Shown in pieces: positions 1-5,558 of a stretch of 5,820 bases of DNA. Source of the stretch: Clostridia bacterium (GTDB taxonomy: Bacteria; Bacillota; DULZ01); the NCBI GenBank assembly GCA_012520135.1, contig JAAYOX010000092.1:1-5820 (forward strand). The letters are read 5' to 3'. The notes below the pieces were generated by a model, which saw nothing but the letters and a program-made list of their open reading frames with translations, searched no databases and had not been told where the DNA came from. Numbering within the stretch: the first letter of the stretch is position 1; the number at the start of each line of letters is the position of its first letter. The position numbers were made by a program, and so were the translations under genes.

Positions 1-587
1 ATGCTTTTGGTATGGGGATTAATAAAGCAGATATCCGGTTTGTGATCCATTACACCATCCCCGGTTCTTTGGAAGCCTATTATCAAGAGGTAGGCCGGGC
101 CGGTCGGGACGGGCTGCCTGCCTGGGGGCTTTTACTTTACGCTCCCCGGGACCGGGGCCTGCAGGAATTCCTGATTAAACAGGAAACGGTGACCGGTGGG
201 GAGGTCAGAAGTCTGGTCGATTACATCAAGAGCCGGCAGCAGGGAGATAAGGCCATCTTAAATCAGGCGGATCTACAGCAATTAGATTTGGGGGAAACGA
301 AGCTTCGTTATCTGATAAGTGAGCTGGAGCAGCAGGGTCTCATCAAAAGCTTTGAACGGACTCCCGATGCCACCGGTGTACTGGTGACGGGAGATTTAAG
401 CCGTAGGAATACTGTCTCCGTGGCCCGGCAATCGGACAAGCTGGCGGAAGAAAAAAGAAAGAAGCTGGCGGCCATGGTGGATTATGCCACCAAGAAAAGG
501 TGCCGCCGGGAAACTATCTTAAGCTATTTCGGGGAAAAGAAACCGGGGGATACGGGCCCATGCTGTGACGTGTGTCAAGGAATATAG
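1..587 (+). CDS. recQ: RecQ-family ATP-dependent DNA helicase, C-terminal part (5' end outside window)
   Basis: This is the 3' end of a superfamily 2 DNA helicase that unwinds DNA 3'-5' in recombinational repair. The open frame runs from position 3, so the ATG at 12 is internal. The first residues, AFGMGINKADIRFVIHY, are RecQ motif V, and QEVGRAGRDG (84-113) is motif VI with its arginine fingers. After the helicase core comes a helical, winged-helix-like stretch (about 250-390). Then comes a zinc-cluster signature: Cys at 501-503 followed by RRETILSYFGE, and CCDVC at 561-575. The protein stops two residues past the last Cys, so there is no HRDC domain. In E. coli RecQ the zinc cluster follows motif VI after about 40-60 residues and has C-x2-C-x2-C; here roughly 65 extra residues intervene and the last cysteines are C-C-x2-C. 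It may belong to a RecQ-like/RecS-type lineage rather than canonical RecQ. The family call is firm; the orthologue is less so. Confidence 0.92.
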   Translation, partial: AFGMGINKADIRFVIHYTIPGSLEAYYQEVGRAGRDGLPAWGLLLYAPRDRGLQEFLIKQETVTGGEVRSLVDYIKSRQQGDKAILNQADLQQLDLGETKLRYLISELEQQGLIKSFERTPDATGVLVTGDLSRRNTVSVARQSDKLAEEKRKKLAAMVDYATKKRCRRETILSYFGEKKPGDTGPCCDVCQGI

Positions 588-600
588 GTGAAATAGATAT

Positions 601-662
601 CGCCGGGAGTGAGCTGCGACTTATAACAGGGACGCAGCCTCATCCCGGCGGTTTTTTCTTTT
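601..662 (+). terminator. Rho-independent terminator after the recQ-like gene
   Basis: A GC-rich hairpin starts 13 nt after the helicase stop codon. The arms are 601-618 and 633-650. CGCCGGGA pairs with TCCCGGCG, then one bulged base on each side, then TGAGCTGCG pairs with the CGCAG and CTCA segments. The loop is 14 nt. A T-rich run, GTTTTTTCTTTT, follows directly at 651-662. Stem, loop and U-tract are all seen in the sequence. It should separate the helicase transcript from the downstream miniprotein gene. Confidence 0.9.
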
Positions 663-710
663 CCCGGGGGATGATGCTAAATTACTTAATGAGCCCCTTA
701 GTAACCGGAA

Positions 711-716
711 AGGAGG
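711..716 (+). promoter_or_regulatory. Ribosome binding site fixing the GTG start of the YvrJ gene
   Basis: A perfect AGGAGG lies 8 nt upstream of the GTG at 725. It decides the start. The same frame is open upstream as far as an ATG at 572, but that would overlap the helicase gene end and read through the terminator hairpin, and the extra residues do not look like a protein. Confidence 0.88.
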
Positions 717-724
717 GATTTACC

Positions 725-871
725 GTGGAGGACATTTGGCTCCAGGTCAGTAACATTGGTTTTCCCATGGCCTTGGCTATTTATCTCCTGGTGCGGGTGG
801 AGAAAAAGCTGGATGATCTGACGGTGGCGATCAGTACCCTGGGGGAAACACTCCGCCGGGAATTTGGTTAA
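725..871 (+). CDS. YvrJ-family membrane miniprotein
   Basis: A 48-residue protein starts with GTG at 725, behind a perfect Shine-Dalgarno. One hydrophobic segment (about residues 4-23) contains SNIGFPMALAIYLLVRVEKK. It is followed by a charged amphipathic tail, KKLDDLTVAISTLGETLRR. The S-N-x-G-F-P core and the L-x-R-x-E-K-K-L-D-x-L junction are the signature of the YvrJ family, proteins of about 45-50 residues in Bacilli and Clostridia named after B. subtilis YvrJ. Their function is not established. It is predicted to be a single-pass membrane protein with its basic tail in the cytoplasm (inference). In Firmicutes such genes often sit beside DUF1659 and DUF2922 genes; here it stands alone between a terminator and a LexA-type promoter. 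I see no convincing promoter of its own at 663-710. A phage-like or holin-like role has been suggested by size and topology only. Confidence 0.82.
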   Translation: MEDIWLQVSNIGFPMALAIYLLVRVEKKLDDLTVAISTLGETLRREFG

Positions 872-878
872 AAACGGA

Positions 879-907
879 TTGACCACGAACAAGTGTTCGG
901 GTATAAT
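879..907 (+). promoter_or_regulatory. Sigma-A promoter of the ComK-like gene
   Basis: A -35 element TTGACC (879-884, 5 of 6 to consensus) and a perfect -10 TATAAT (902-907) are separated by exactly 17 bp. Transcription would begin near 913-915, about 27 nt upstream of the ATG at 941. The promoter lies just 7 nt after the YvrJ stop codon, so the downstream gene has its own start signal. Its spacer holds a LexA-type operator. Confidence 0.88.
886..899 (+). promoter_or_regulatory. LexA/DinR SOS box within the promoter spacer
   Basis: The site is CGAACAAGTGTTCG, a dyad with 6-bp arms CGAACA/TGTTCG around a 2-bp centre. It matches the Gram-positive SOS box consensus CGAACRNRYGTTYC at 13 of 14 positions, and the one difference makes it more symmetric. 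It sits between the -35 and -10 elements, where bound LexA would occlude RNA polymerase. Repression by LexA and release after DNA damage are inferred; the site and its placement are seen directly. Confidence 0.85.
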
Positions 908-924
908 TTTAAACAAAACATTCG

Positions 925-930
925 GGAGGT
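925..930 (+). promoter_or_regulatory. Ribosome binding site selecting ATG 941
   Basis: GGAGGT lies 10 nt before the ATG at 941. The in-frame ATG at 893 lies inside the LexA box and upstream of the -10 element, so it cannot be on the mRNA. The in-frame GTG at 929 overlaps this Shine-Dalgarno itself. Confidence 0.8.
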
Positions 931-940
931 GTTGGGAAAA

Positions 941-1546
941 ATGGAAAAAACTAAGCGGATTGATTGGGAAGAACTTTGGCCCCGCCTGTTAGGTTTATAT
1001 CCCTTTATAGCTGAGGACGGGGGTAATTATACAGCAGTGCTTTTGACGGAAGGAGAGGAACTGGTGGATTCCCGGAAGACGAAAACCGTCCTGGCTCACC
1101 TGGCCCGGAATTTTGCCCTCGATTTGACCCTGGTGAAAGCCCGGGGGCAGAAAGTCCTTTGCTGCCGCCGGGAAGTGCCCCTGGTTTTGCTGCCGGAGCT
1201 GGTACTGCTGCCGGTGAAGCGGAGAGAGGCCCCCATGAAAGATGCGGGCAGTCTGGGCTATGTGGTTTTGTCCCAGATAGCCGGCTGGGAGGAAGCCAAA
1301 GATCCTCCCTATCGAACCAGGATTGCTTTTCATCATGGGGGTTTTATGGAGGTATTGACTACTCCGGGGACTTTTCGCAAGAAAGTGGCGGAAGCGGAAC
1401 TGGTGCTGGGGGATTACCATCGCCGTCATCATCCCCCTCAACACCTGCCCGGTTATCCCGTCAGCTACGGCTGGCCGGTGGAGGGACAACCTGCCCTCTA
1501 TTTCCGGGAAAGGCTCTCTAAACGAGGTTATACGGGCCACTACTAG
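941..1546 (+). CDS. ComK-like competence transcription factor homologue (putative)
   Basis: A 201-residue soluble protein with no signal peptide or membrane segment. B. subtilis ComK is 192 residues. Reading by eye, the middle follows the ComK pattern. A helical stretch VLAHLARNFALDL matches the region before the ComK 'SSYAGRKAG' segment. REVPLVLLPELVLLPV matches 'HKPPIMVDPSNQIFLFPT'. GSLGYVVLSQI matches 'QCGWISHVHV'. RIAFHHGGFMEVLTTPGTF matches 'EVTFSNGKTMELPISYNSF', and RKKVAEAELV matches 'ENQVYRTAWL'. The C-terminal 40 residues (His/Pro-rich, then PVSYGWPVEGQPALYF) have no match I can see. ComK activates DNA-uptake and recombination genes in Bacilli by binding A/T-rich boxes. If this is a true relative, it would be a transcription factor under SOS control through the LexA box at 886-899. 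Individual identities are modest, so an unrelated protein with a similar beta pattern is possible. Confidence 0.55.
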   Translation: MEKTKRIDWEELWPRLLGLYPFIAEDGGNYTAVLLTEGEELVDSRKTKTVLAHLARNFALDLTLVKARGQKVLCCRREVPLVLLPELVLLPVKRREAPMKDAGSLGYVVLSQIAGWEEAKDPPYRTRIAFHHGGFMEVLTTPGTFRKKVAEAELVLGDYHRRHHPPQHLPGYPVSYGWPVEGQPALYFRERLSKRGYTGHY

Positions 1547-1554
1547 CAGGTTTT

Positions 1555-1603
1555 AGTCGCCGGTCATGGGAAATCAGGCTAAATGTGTTGAAGACCGGCG
1601 ACT
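1555..1603. repeat. Perfect 11-bp inverted repeat without a U-tract
   Basis: AGTCGCCGGTC (1555-1565) and GACCGGCGACT (1593-1603) are exact reverse complements separated by 27 nt. The stem begins 8 nt after the ComK-like stop codon. No T-run follows on either strand, so it is not a standard intrinsic terminator. It could be a 3' mRNA-stabilising or attenuating hairpin, a pause site, or a protein-binding dyad between the ComK-like and protease genes. The rest of the gap (1604-1682) shows only a small palindrome, ATGATTCATCAT (1645-1656). Confidence 0.7.
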
Positions 1604-1682
1604 GATGACTTAAATGATGCAGGAATCAGGTAGGGGAAAGAGAAATGATTCATCATCAAAGTAGTGGCAGGGGGTCTAAAGG

Positions 1683-3179
1683 ATGGATTGGATGAAGAAA
1701 TGGTTAATCAGGGCGACAGTGCTGCTGGTATCAATGTGTTTATTGCTGCCGGGAGCCTGGGCCGCCGGGGCAAGTGAAGCACCTTTAGCTGAAATCAAAC
1801 AAATTGTGGAAGGTAACTATGTGGATCCGGTGGAAACAGCTGTGTTGGAAGCGGCTACCGTCCAGGAATTATTTGAATTACTGGGGGATCCCCATAGCAG
1901 TTATATGGACCCCAAGCAATTTGAGGAGTTTAAGATTTCTTCTTCCCAGGAGTATGCGGGGGTTGGCATGCAGCTAGTGCAAAAAGATGAATTTGTGCAA
2001 GTGGTGACTGTGTTCCCCAATACGCCGGCGGAAAAGGTTGGGGTACAGCCGGGAGATCTGATCAAGGCTGTTAACGGGGAGAACATGGAAGGCAATTCTT
2101 TGGAAACGGTAGCCGGTTTGATACGGGGGCCGGCCGGCTCGGCGGTATTAATTGAGTTTTGGCGGGAAAGTACCGGAGAGGTATTTATCGTTTCCCTGAC
2201 CCGGGAATTAATTCATTTGGAAGCACTGCACCATGAGCTGTTGGAAGAGAATATCGGCTACATACGGTTGGATTCATTTACCCCTACCATAGGGCGAGAA
2301 TTTGACAAAGCAGTGGCGGAACTCAGGGAACAGGGAATGAAGGGGCTAATCCTGGACTTGAGACAAAATCCGGGAGGGTATTTAACAGCGGCTTTGGACA
2401 TCGGTTCTAATTTTGCCGGTATTGGAGATCCTTTGCTGCACATCGAGGGAAGGAACAGTTCCCCGGTAAGCTATCAGTCTATTACTCCAAGCTTTGACCT
2501 GCCTTTAGCGGTGTTAGTGGATGAAGCCAGTGCCAGCGCTTCGGAAATCGTAGCCGGTATTATCAGGGATCTGGGTGCCGGGCGGGTGTTCGGCACAACC
2601 ACTTACGGTAAGGCCTCCGTGCAAACGGTTTTTACCTTATCCAACGATGGAGCCATTAAACTTACTACCGCCCGCTACCTAACCCCTAACAGGGTTGATT
2701 TGAACGGGGTAGGTTTAGTCCCCGACGTAATCATAGAAGACACCGAGGAGCAACTGGCGGCGGCCAAGGCCTATTTGCGGGAGGAAATAGCCAAGCTTCC
2801 CCCTGACCCCGGTCAGGTGTTGGTGCTGAGCAAGGGACAAGCCCTTTTGAATGAGCAGGAAGTGGCTTTTCTGCCTGCTCATTATGAAAGCCAAGGGCAG
2901 TTTTTGGTGCCTTTGAGACAAATAGGGGAAATTTTTAACATTCAAATCGACTGGGATGGAACAAATAACCAGGCTATTGCGTCTATAGGAGATAAGGAAG
3001 AGCTGAGAATTGCTCCCGGTAGCCGGCAGGTCCTAATCAACGGCCAGGGCAAAAGCTTGATAACGGCTCCAGTAATGAAAGAGGGACGGCTGATGGTGCC
3101 GGTTAGGCTCCTGGCTGATTTTGTGGGTGCCAAATGTGTCTACGACGGGTCTTCCGGGACGGTGACCATCAGCTGGTAA
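1683..3179 (+). CDS. Secreted S41 carboxyl-terminal processing protease (CtpA/CtpB-type) with C-terminal copper amine oxidase N-like module
   Basis: A 498-residue exported serine protease of family S41 that degrades or trims proteins from their C-termini outside the membrane. Residues 1-27 form a signal peptide with a likely AWA|AG cleavage site. A short helical region follows, then a PDZ domain (about 88-175, with YAGVGMQLV and GVQPGDLIKAVNG) for substrate tail recognition. The catalytic core includes GLILDLRQNPGGYL (221-234). The nucleophile Ser285 (in ASASASEIVAG), Lys310 and Gln314 (in YGKASVQ) have spacings of 25 and 4, as in CtpB. The usual Gly after the lysine is Ala. The C-terminal 120 residues hold two half-repeats (LVPLRQIGEIFNIQIDWD and MVPVRLLADFVGAKCVYD) typical of the copper amine oxidase N-terminal domain, a probable cell-wall or surface module in Clostridia. 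The start is uncertain: ATG 1692 has AAAGGA 8 nt upstream and gives a compact MKKWLIR signal peptide; ATG 1683 has only AGGGGG. The SLH gene begins 105 nt downstream with no terminator between. Confidence 0.93.
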   Translation: MDWMKKWLIRATVLLVSMCLLLPGAWAAGASEAPLAEIKQIVEGNYVDPVETAVLEAATVQELFELLGDPHSSYMDPKQFEEFKISSSQEYAGVGMQLVQKDEFVQVVTVFPNTPAEKVGVQPGDLIKAVNGENMEGNSLETVAGLIRGPAGSAVLIEFWRESTGEVFIVSLTRELIHLEALHHELLEENIGYIRLDSFTPTIGREFDKAVAELREQGMKGLILDLRQNPGGYLTAALDIGSNFAGIGDPLLHIEGRNSSPVSYQSITPSFDLPLAVLVDEASASASEIVAGIIRDLGAGRVFGTTTYGKASVQTVFTLSNDGAIKLTTARYLTPNRVDLNGVGLVPDVIIEDTEEQLAAAKAYLREEIAKLPPDPGQVLVLSKGQALLNEQEVAFLPAHYESQGQFLVPLRQIGEIFNIQIDWDGTNNQAIASIGDKEELRIAPGSRQVLINGQGKSLITAPVMKEGRLMVPVRLLADFVGAKCVYDGSSGTVTISW

Positions 3180-3284
3180 GGAATTAGTAAATTTTTGCTA
3201 TTGGGAGAGTTGTTCGACAGGAATTGGCTCCTTTGGAATCGAATTTAAGGGAAAAGTGCCGGAATTAAGAAAGGGGTAGAGAAA

Positions 3285-5327
3285 GTGCGAGGAAGGAAAG
3301 CGATAGCAGGGGTGGTTTTATTCCTTTTCCTGTTAAGTATGGCTGCACCGGCCGGAGCAGCACCGTTTAAGGACTTGGACAGCAGTCACTGGGCATACAA
3401 GGATATCAGTAAAATGTATGCCAAGGGAGTAGTAGCCGGGTACGGTGAGGAATACCGTCCCAGTGAATCGATTTCCCGGGAGCAGGCTGTGGTCATGTTG
3501 GTGAGGATTTTGGGTTTGGCCGGTGAGGCCGAGGGTAAGACACTGCCTGTTACTTTTCGTAACCCGGAGGCAGTGAGCAAGGATTTTCGCTCCATTATTG
3601 CTTTGGCAGTGGAAAAAGGAATTGTAGTGGGACAAGACGTGTTCGACTTTCGTCCCCGGGAACCGGCCAAGCGGTATGAAATCGCCGTTTTTATTGCCCG
3701 GGCCATGGGGTTTAATGCCACGACGGGAAGCACCGCTAATCTTCCTTTTACCGACAGTAAGGAGTTAAATGACTGGGCTCCTTGGGCAGCGCCCTATGTT
3801 TATTATGTCTATGACCAAGGGATTATGAGCGGCGATACCAGCGGCGCCTTCCGCCCCTTGGATCAGCTCACCAGGGCCGAAATGGCAGCCCTGCTGTCCC
3901 GGGTGGATGCCAAGGTGATGAAACCGGCGGCCAACACCTTCAGAGGAGAGGCCTATTCCATCAGTCCTGCTGCCAATTCCATTCTGGTACAGGACGGCAT
4001 GGGCCAAATTGTCACCGTACCGGTAGCTCCGGAGGCGGCTATTTATAAGGAGAATAAAGCGGTCGCCCTGGCAGATTTGCAGAGAGGGGACAAGCTGGAG
4101 ATCGTCAAGAATGCTCAAGGCCAGGGTGTCTACCTGGAAGTAATCCCTGCCGGTGCCTTTGTCTACGATGAAAGCCAGGTAAAGGGTACGGTGGAAGCCA
4201 TTCAGGGTGTTGGCGTTATTTCCCTCACCGTCAGAACCACCGCCGGTGTATCTACCTCCTATACCCTGGCCGGGGATGTAGAGGTGACGGTGGACGGCTT
4301 GGCGGGCCAAATCGATGATCTGTTGGTAGGGCAGGAAGTGGACCTGCTGGTAAGGGGCAATAATGTAGTTGAGGTAGTTGCCCGCAATGTGGACAGGGAA
4401 GTATCGGGGGAACTGGTCTCGGTAAATACGGGCTTGTATCCCACCGTTTCCGTTAAAGACAGTACCGGTATCCGGACTACTTATTCCGTGGACAGCCAGA
4501 CCAGGATTGAACTTGACGGCGCTCTGGCAGAACTGGAGGATCTGGTCCAGGGCCAGGAGGTAAGGGCTATAGTCAGCGGTCAGAAGGTTAGCCGTTTATG
4601 GGCTACCAGCTTTACCGGTGAAGTAGAAGGCACTTTGGTAAGAGCCGAGTTTGCCCCGGTGGAAAGAGTAATCCTGAAAGTAGAGACGGCGAAGGGCCAG
4701 TTCAGTGAACAGGCTTACGAAATGGAGCAGGATGCCAGGATTCGCCGGGACGGAAGCCGTGCCACCCTGCGGGATCTGGTGCCCGGAGATGAAATAGAGG
4801 CTGAATTGACCAACGGGAAGGTTTCCGCACTCTATGCTAAGCGTGTGGAACTTTCCACCGAAGGACGGGTGGTCGCCGTGACTTTGGCCTATACACCCTC
4901 CCTGACTATCATGGATAGCAAAGGTCAGCAGACGACTTATACCATCGCTCCCGATGCAAGACTCCGCCGGGATCGTGCGCGGATTGATGTAACCGACCTT
5001 AAGGTAGATGATTATGTAAGCATTCGGGTAGAGGGGCAGACTATTGTTGATTTACGGGCGGAAGACCGGATCGTCAACGATTATCTCATCGGCACCATCG
5101 GTGAAATAAACACTAAAGCCCAGGTGTTGGTACTGGATGATCCGGAGGAGCAGACCCGGTTTAATGTGGGTATTTATGTGGATGATCGTTATACCAGGAT
5201 TATCAAACTTGGAGATGATATTGACTTTGAGGATTTAGCGGTTGGCGATCGGATTATTGTCGTAGGTAAAGCGGAAAGCTACCGCTTCCTGGCCGATACC
5301 ATCCTAGTTATCAGTGCCGCAAGGTAA
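3285..5327 (+). CDS. S-layer homology (SLH) domain surface protein with six beta-rich repeats
   Basis: A 680-residue exported protein starting with GTG, with AAGGGG 8 nt upstream. A signal peptide spans residues 1-25 (AGA|AP). Three SLH units follow: about 28-77 (FKDLDSSHWAYKDI, motif SREQ), 91-142 (divergent, without the usual Trp, motif KRYE) and 155-207 (FTDSKELNDWAPWA, canonical TRAE). SLH trimers bind pyruvylated secondary wall polymers and anchor proteins to the cell wall. Residues 219-678 form six diverged repeats of 74-81 residues, each beginning with a G-x-V-like strand and ending in a D-L-x-x-G-D/Q-x-V box (Asp at 264, 345, 419, 497, 571 and 650). They resemble the small beta-barrel modules of DUF5666-like proteins, though I could not test that. 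There is no catalytic motif, membrane anchor or LPXTG. The role is probably structural on the envelope. The gene may share a transcript with the upstream protease, since no promoter or terminator is obvious in 3180-3284. Confidence 0.92.
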   Translation: MRGRKAIAGVVLFLFLLSMAAPAGAAPFKDLDSSHWAYKDISKMYAKGVVAGYGEEYRPSESISREQAVVMLVRILGLAGEAEGKTLPVTFRNPEAVSKDFRSIIALAVEKGIVVGQDVFDFRPREPAKRYEIAVFIARAMGFNATTGSTANLPFTDSKELNDWAPWAAPYVYYVYDQGIMSGDTSGAFRPLDQLTRAEMAALLSRVDAKVMKPAANTFRGEAYSISPAANSILVQDGMGQIVTVPVAPEAAIYKENKAVALADLQRGDKLEIVKNAQGQGVYLEVIPAGAFVYDESQVKGTVEAIQGVGVISLTVRTTAGVSTSYTLAGDVEVTVDGLAGQIDDLLVGQEVDLLVRGNNVVEVVARNVDREVSGELVSVNTGLYPTVSVKDSTGIRTTYSVDSQTRIELDGALAELEDLVQGQEVRAIVSGQKVSRLWATSFTGEVEGTLVRAEFAPVERVILKVETAKGQFSEQAYEMEQDARIRRDGSRATLRDLVPGDEIEAELTNGKVSALYAKRVELSTEGRVVAVTLAYTPSLTIMDSKGQQTTYTIAPDARLRRDRARIDVTDLKVDDYVSIRVEGQTIVDLRAEDRIVNDYLIGTIGEINTKAQVLVLDDPEEQTRFNVGIYVDDRYTRIIKLGDDIDFEDLAVGDRIIVVGKAESYRFLADTILVISAAR

Positions 5328-5345
5328 CTATTTAGACATATAGCT

Positions 5346-5425
5346 AAAGGCTATCCGGTGTTAATCGGAGATGAATTAGGCTCCTCTAAAGCCCACGATT
5401 AACACCGGGTAGCCTTTTTCTTTAT
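5346..5425 (+). terminator. Long-stem Rho-independent terminator after the SLH gene
   Basis: AGGCTATCCGGTGTTAATCG (5348-5367) pairs with CGATTAACACCGGGTAGCCT (5396-5415) over 20 bp with a single G-U pair. Two more A-T pairs extend it with AA at 5346-5347. A T-rich run, TTTTTCTTTATT, follows from 5415. The 28-nt loop can form a small inner hairpin (GGCT at 5379, AGCC at 5390). It lies about 20 nt after the SLH stop codon and separates it from the efflux operon. Confidence 0.92.
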
Positions 5426-5457
5426 TGGCTTTTAGCATTTTGCCCCGTAAAAAAGTA

Positions 5458-5486
5458 TTGTCCCCGTATTTCACAGGTGATATAAT
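5458..5486 (+). promoter_or_regulatory. Extended -10 sigma-A promoter of the efflux adaptor gene
   Basis: TTGTCC (5458-5463) and a perfect TATAAT (5481-5486) are 17 bp apart. A TG at 5478-5479, one base before the -10, makes it an extended -10 promoter. The predicted transcription start is near 5492-5494, giving a leader of about 65 nt before the ATG at 5559. Confidence 0.87.
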
Positions 5487-5497
5487 GCAATTGTGGT

Positions 5498-5513
5498 CCG
5501 ACTGACCAGTCGG
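5498..5513 (+). promoter_or_regulatory. Probable TetR-family operator at the transcription start
   Basis: CCGACTGACCAGTCGG is a perfect inverted repeat with 7-bp arms around a 2-bp centre. It lies 12 nt downstream of the -10 element, overlapping the initially transcribed region. Sequences of the GACTGACCAGTC / TGACCGGTCA kind are typical operators of TetR-family repressors that control RND/MFP efflux operons. The dyad is seen; the TetR assignment is inferred from its sequence style and the gene it precedes. No regulator gene lies in the window. Confidence 0.7.
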
Positions 5514-5558
5514 TTCTCAGAAAATTTCAGATGTATTATGTGGAGGGGAAGAAGTCGA

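Noticed and set aside
572..724. Upstream extension of the YvrJ frame to an ATG at 572
   Set aside because: It would overlap the helicase gene end and translate through the terminator hairpin; the AGGAGG at 711-716 clearly serves GTG 725, and the extra residues do not fit the family's length.
893..940. ATG at 893 as start of the ComK-like protein
   Set aside because: It lies within the LexA box and upstream of the -10 element, so it would not be on the transcript; ATG 941 has a proper ribosome binding site.
995..1540. Long minus-strand open frame opposite the ComK-like gene
   Set aside because: It is a shadow of the plus-strand gene, has no ribosome binding site I can see, and its sequence is rich in His, Gln and Pro with no recognisable domain.
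1588..1615. Possible promoter TTGAAG (1588) / TTAAAT (1610) before the protease gene
   Set aside because: Each element matches consensus at only 4 of 6 positions and the spacing is 16 bp; it also overlaps the dyad. Too weak to call.
1645..1656. Palindrome ATGATTCATCAT before the protease gene
   Set aside because: 5-bp arms of low complexity in an A/T-rich stretch; could easily be chance, and no promoter is placed around it.
3180..3284. Promoter or terminator between the protease and SLH genes
   Set aside because: I found no -35/-10 pair of reasonable quality and no hairpin with a T-run; only the AAGGGG ribosome binding site at 3271-3276 is clear.
3765..4310. Minus-strand open frame inside the SLH gene
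   Set aside because: It is a shadow of the repeat-rich plus-strand gene with no recognisable domain.
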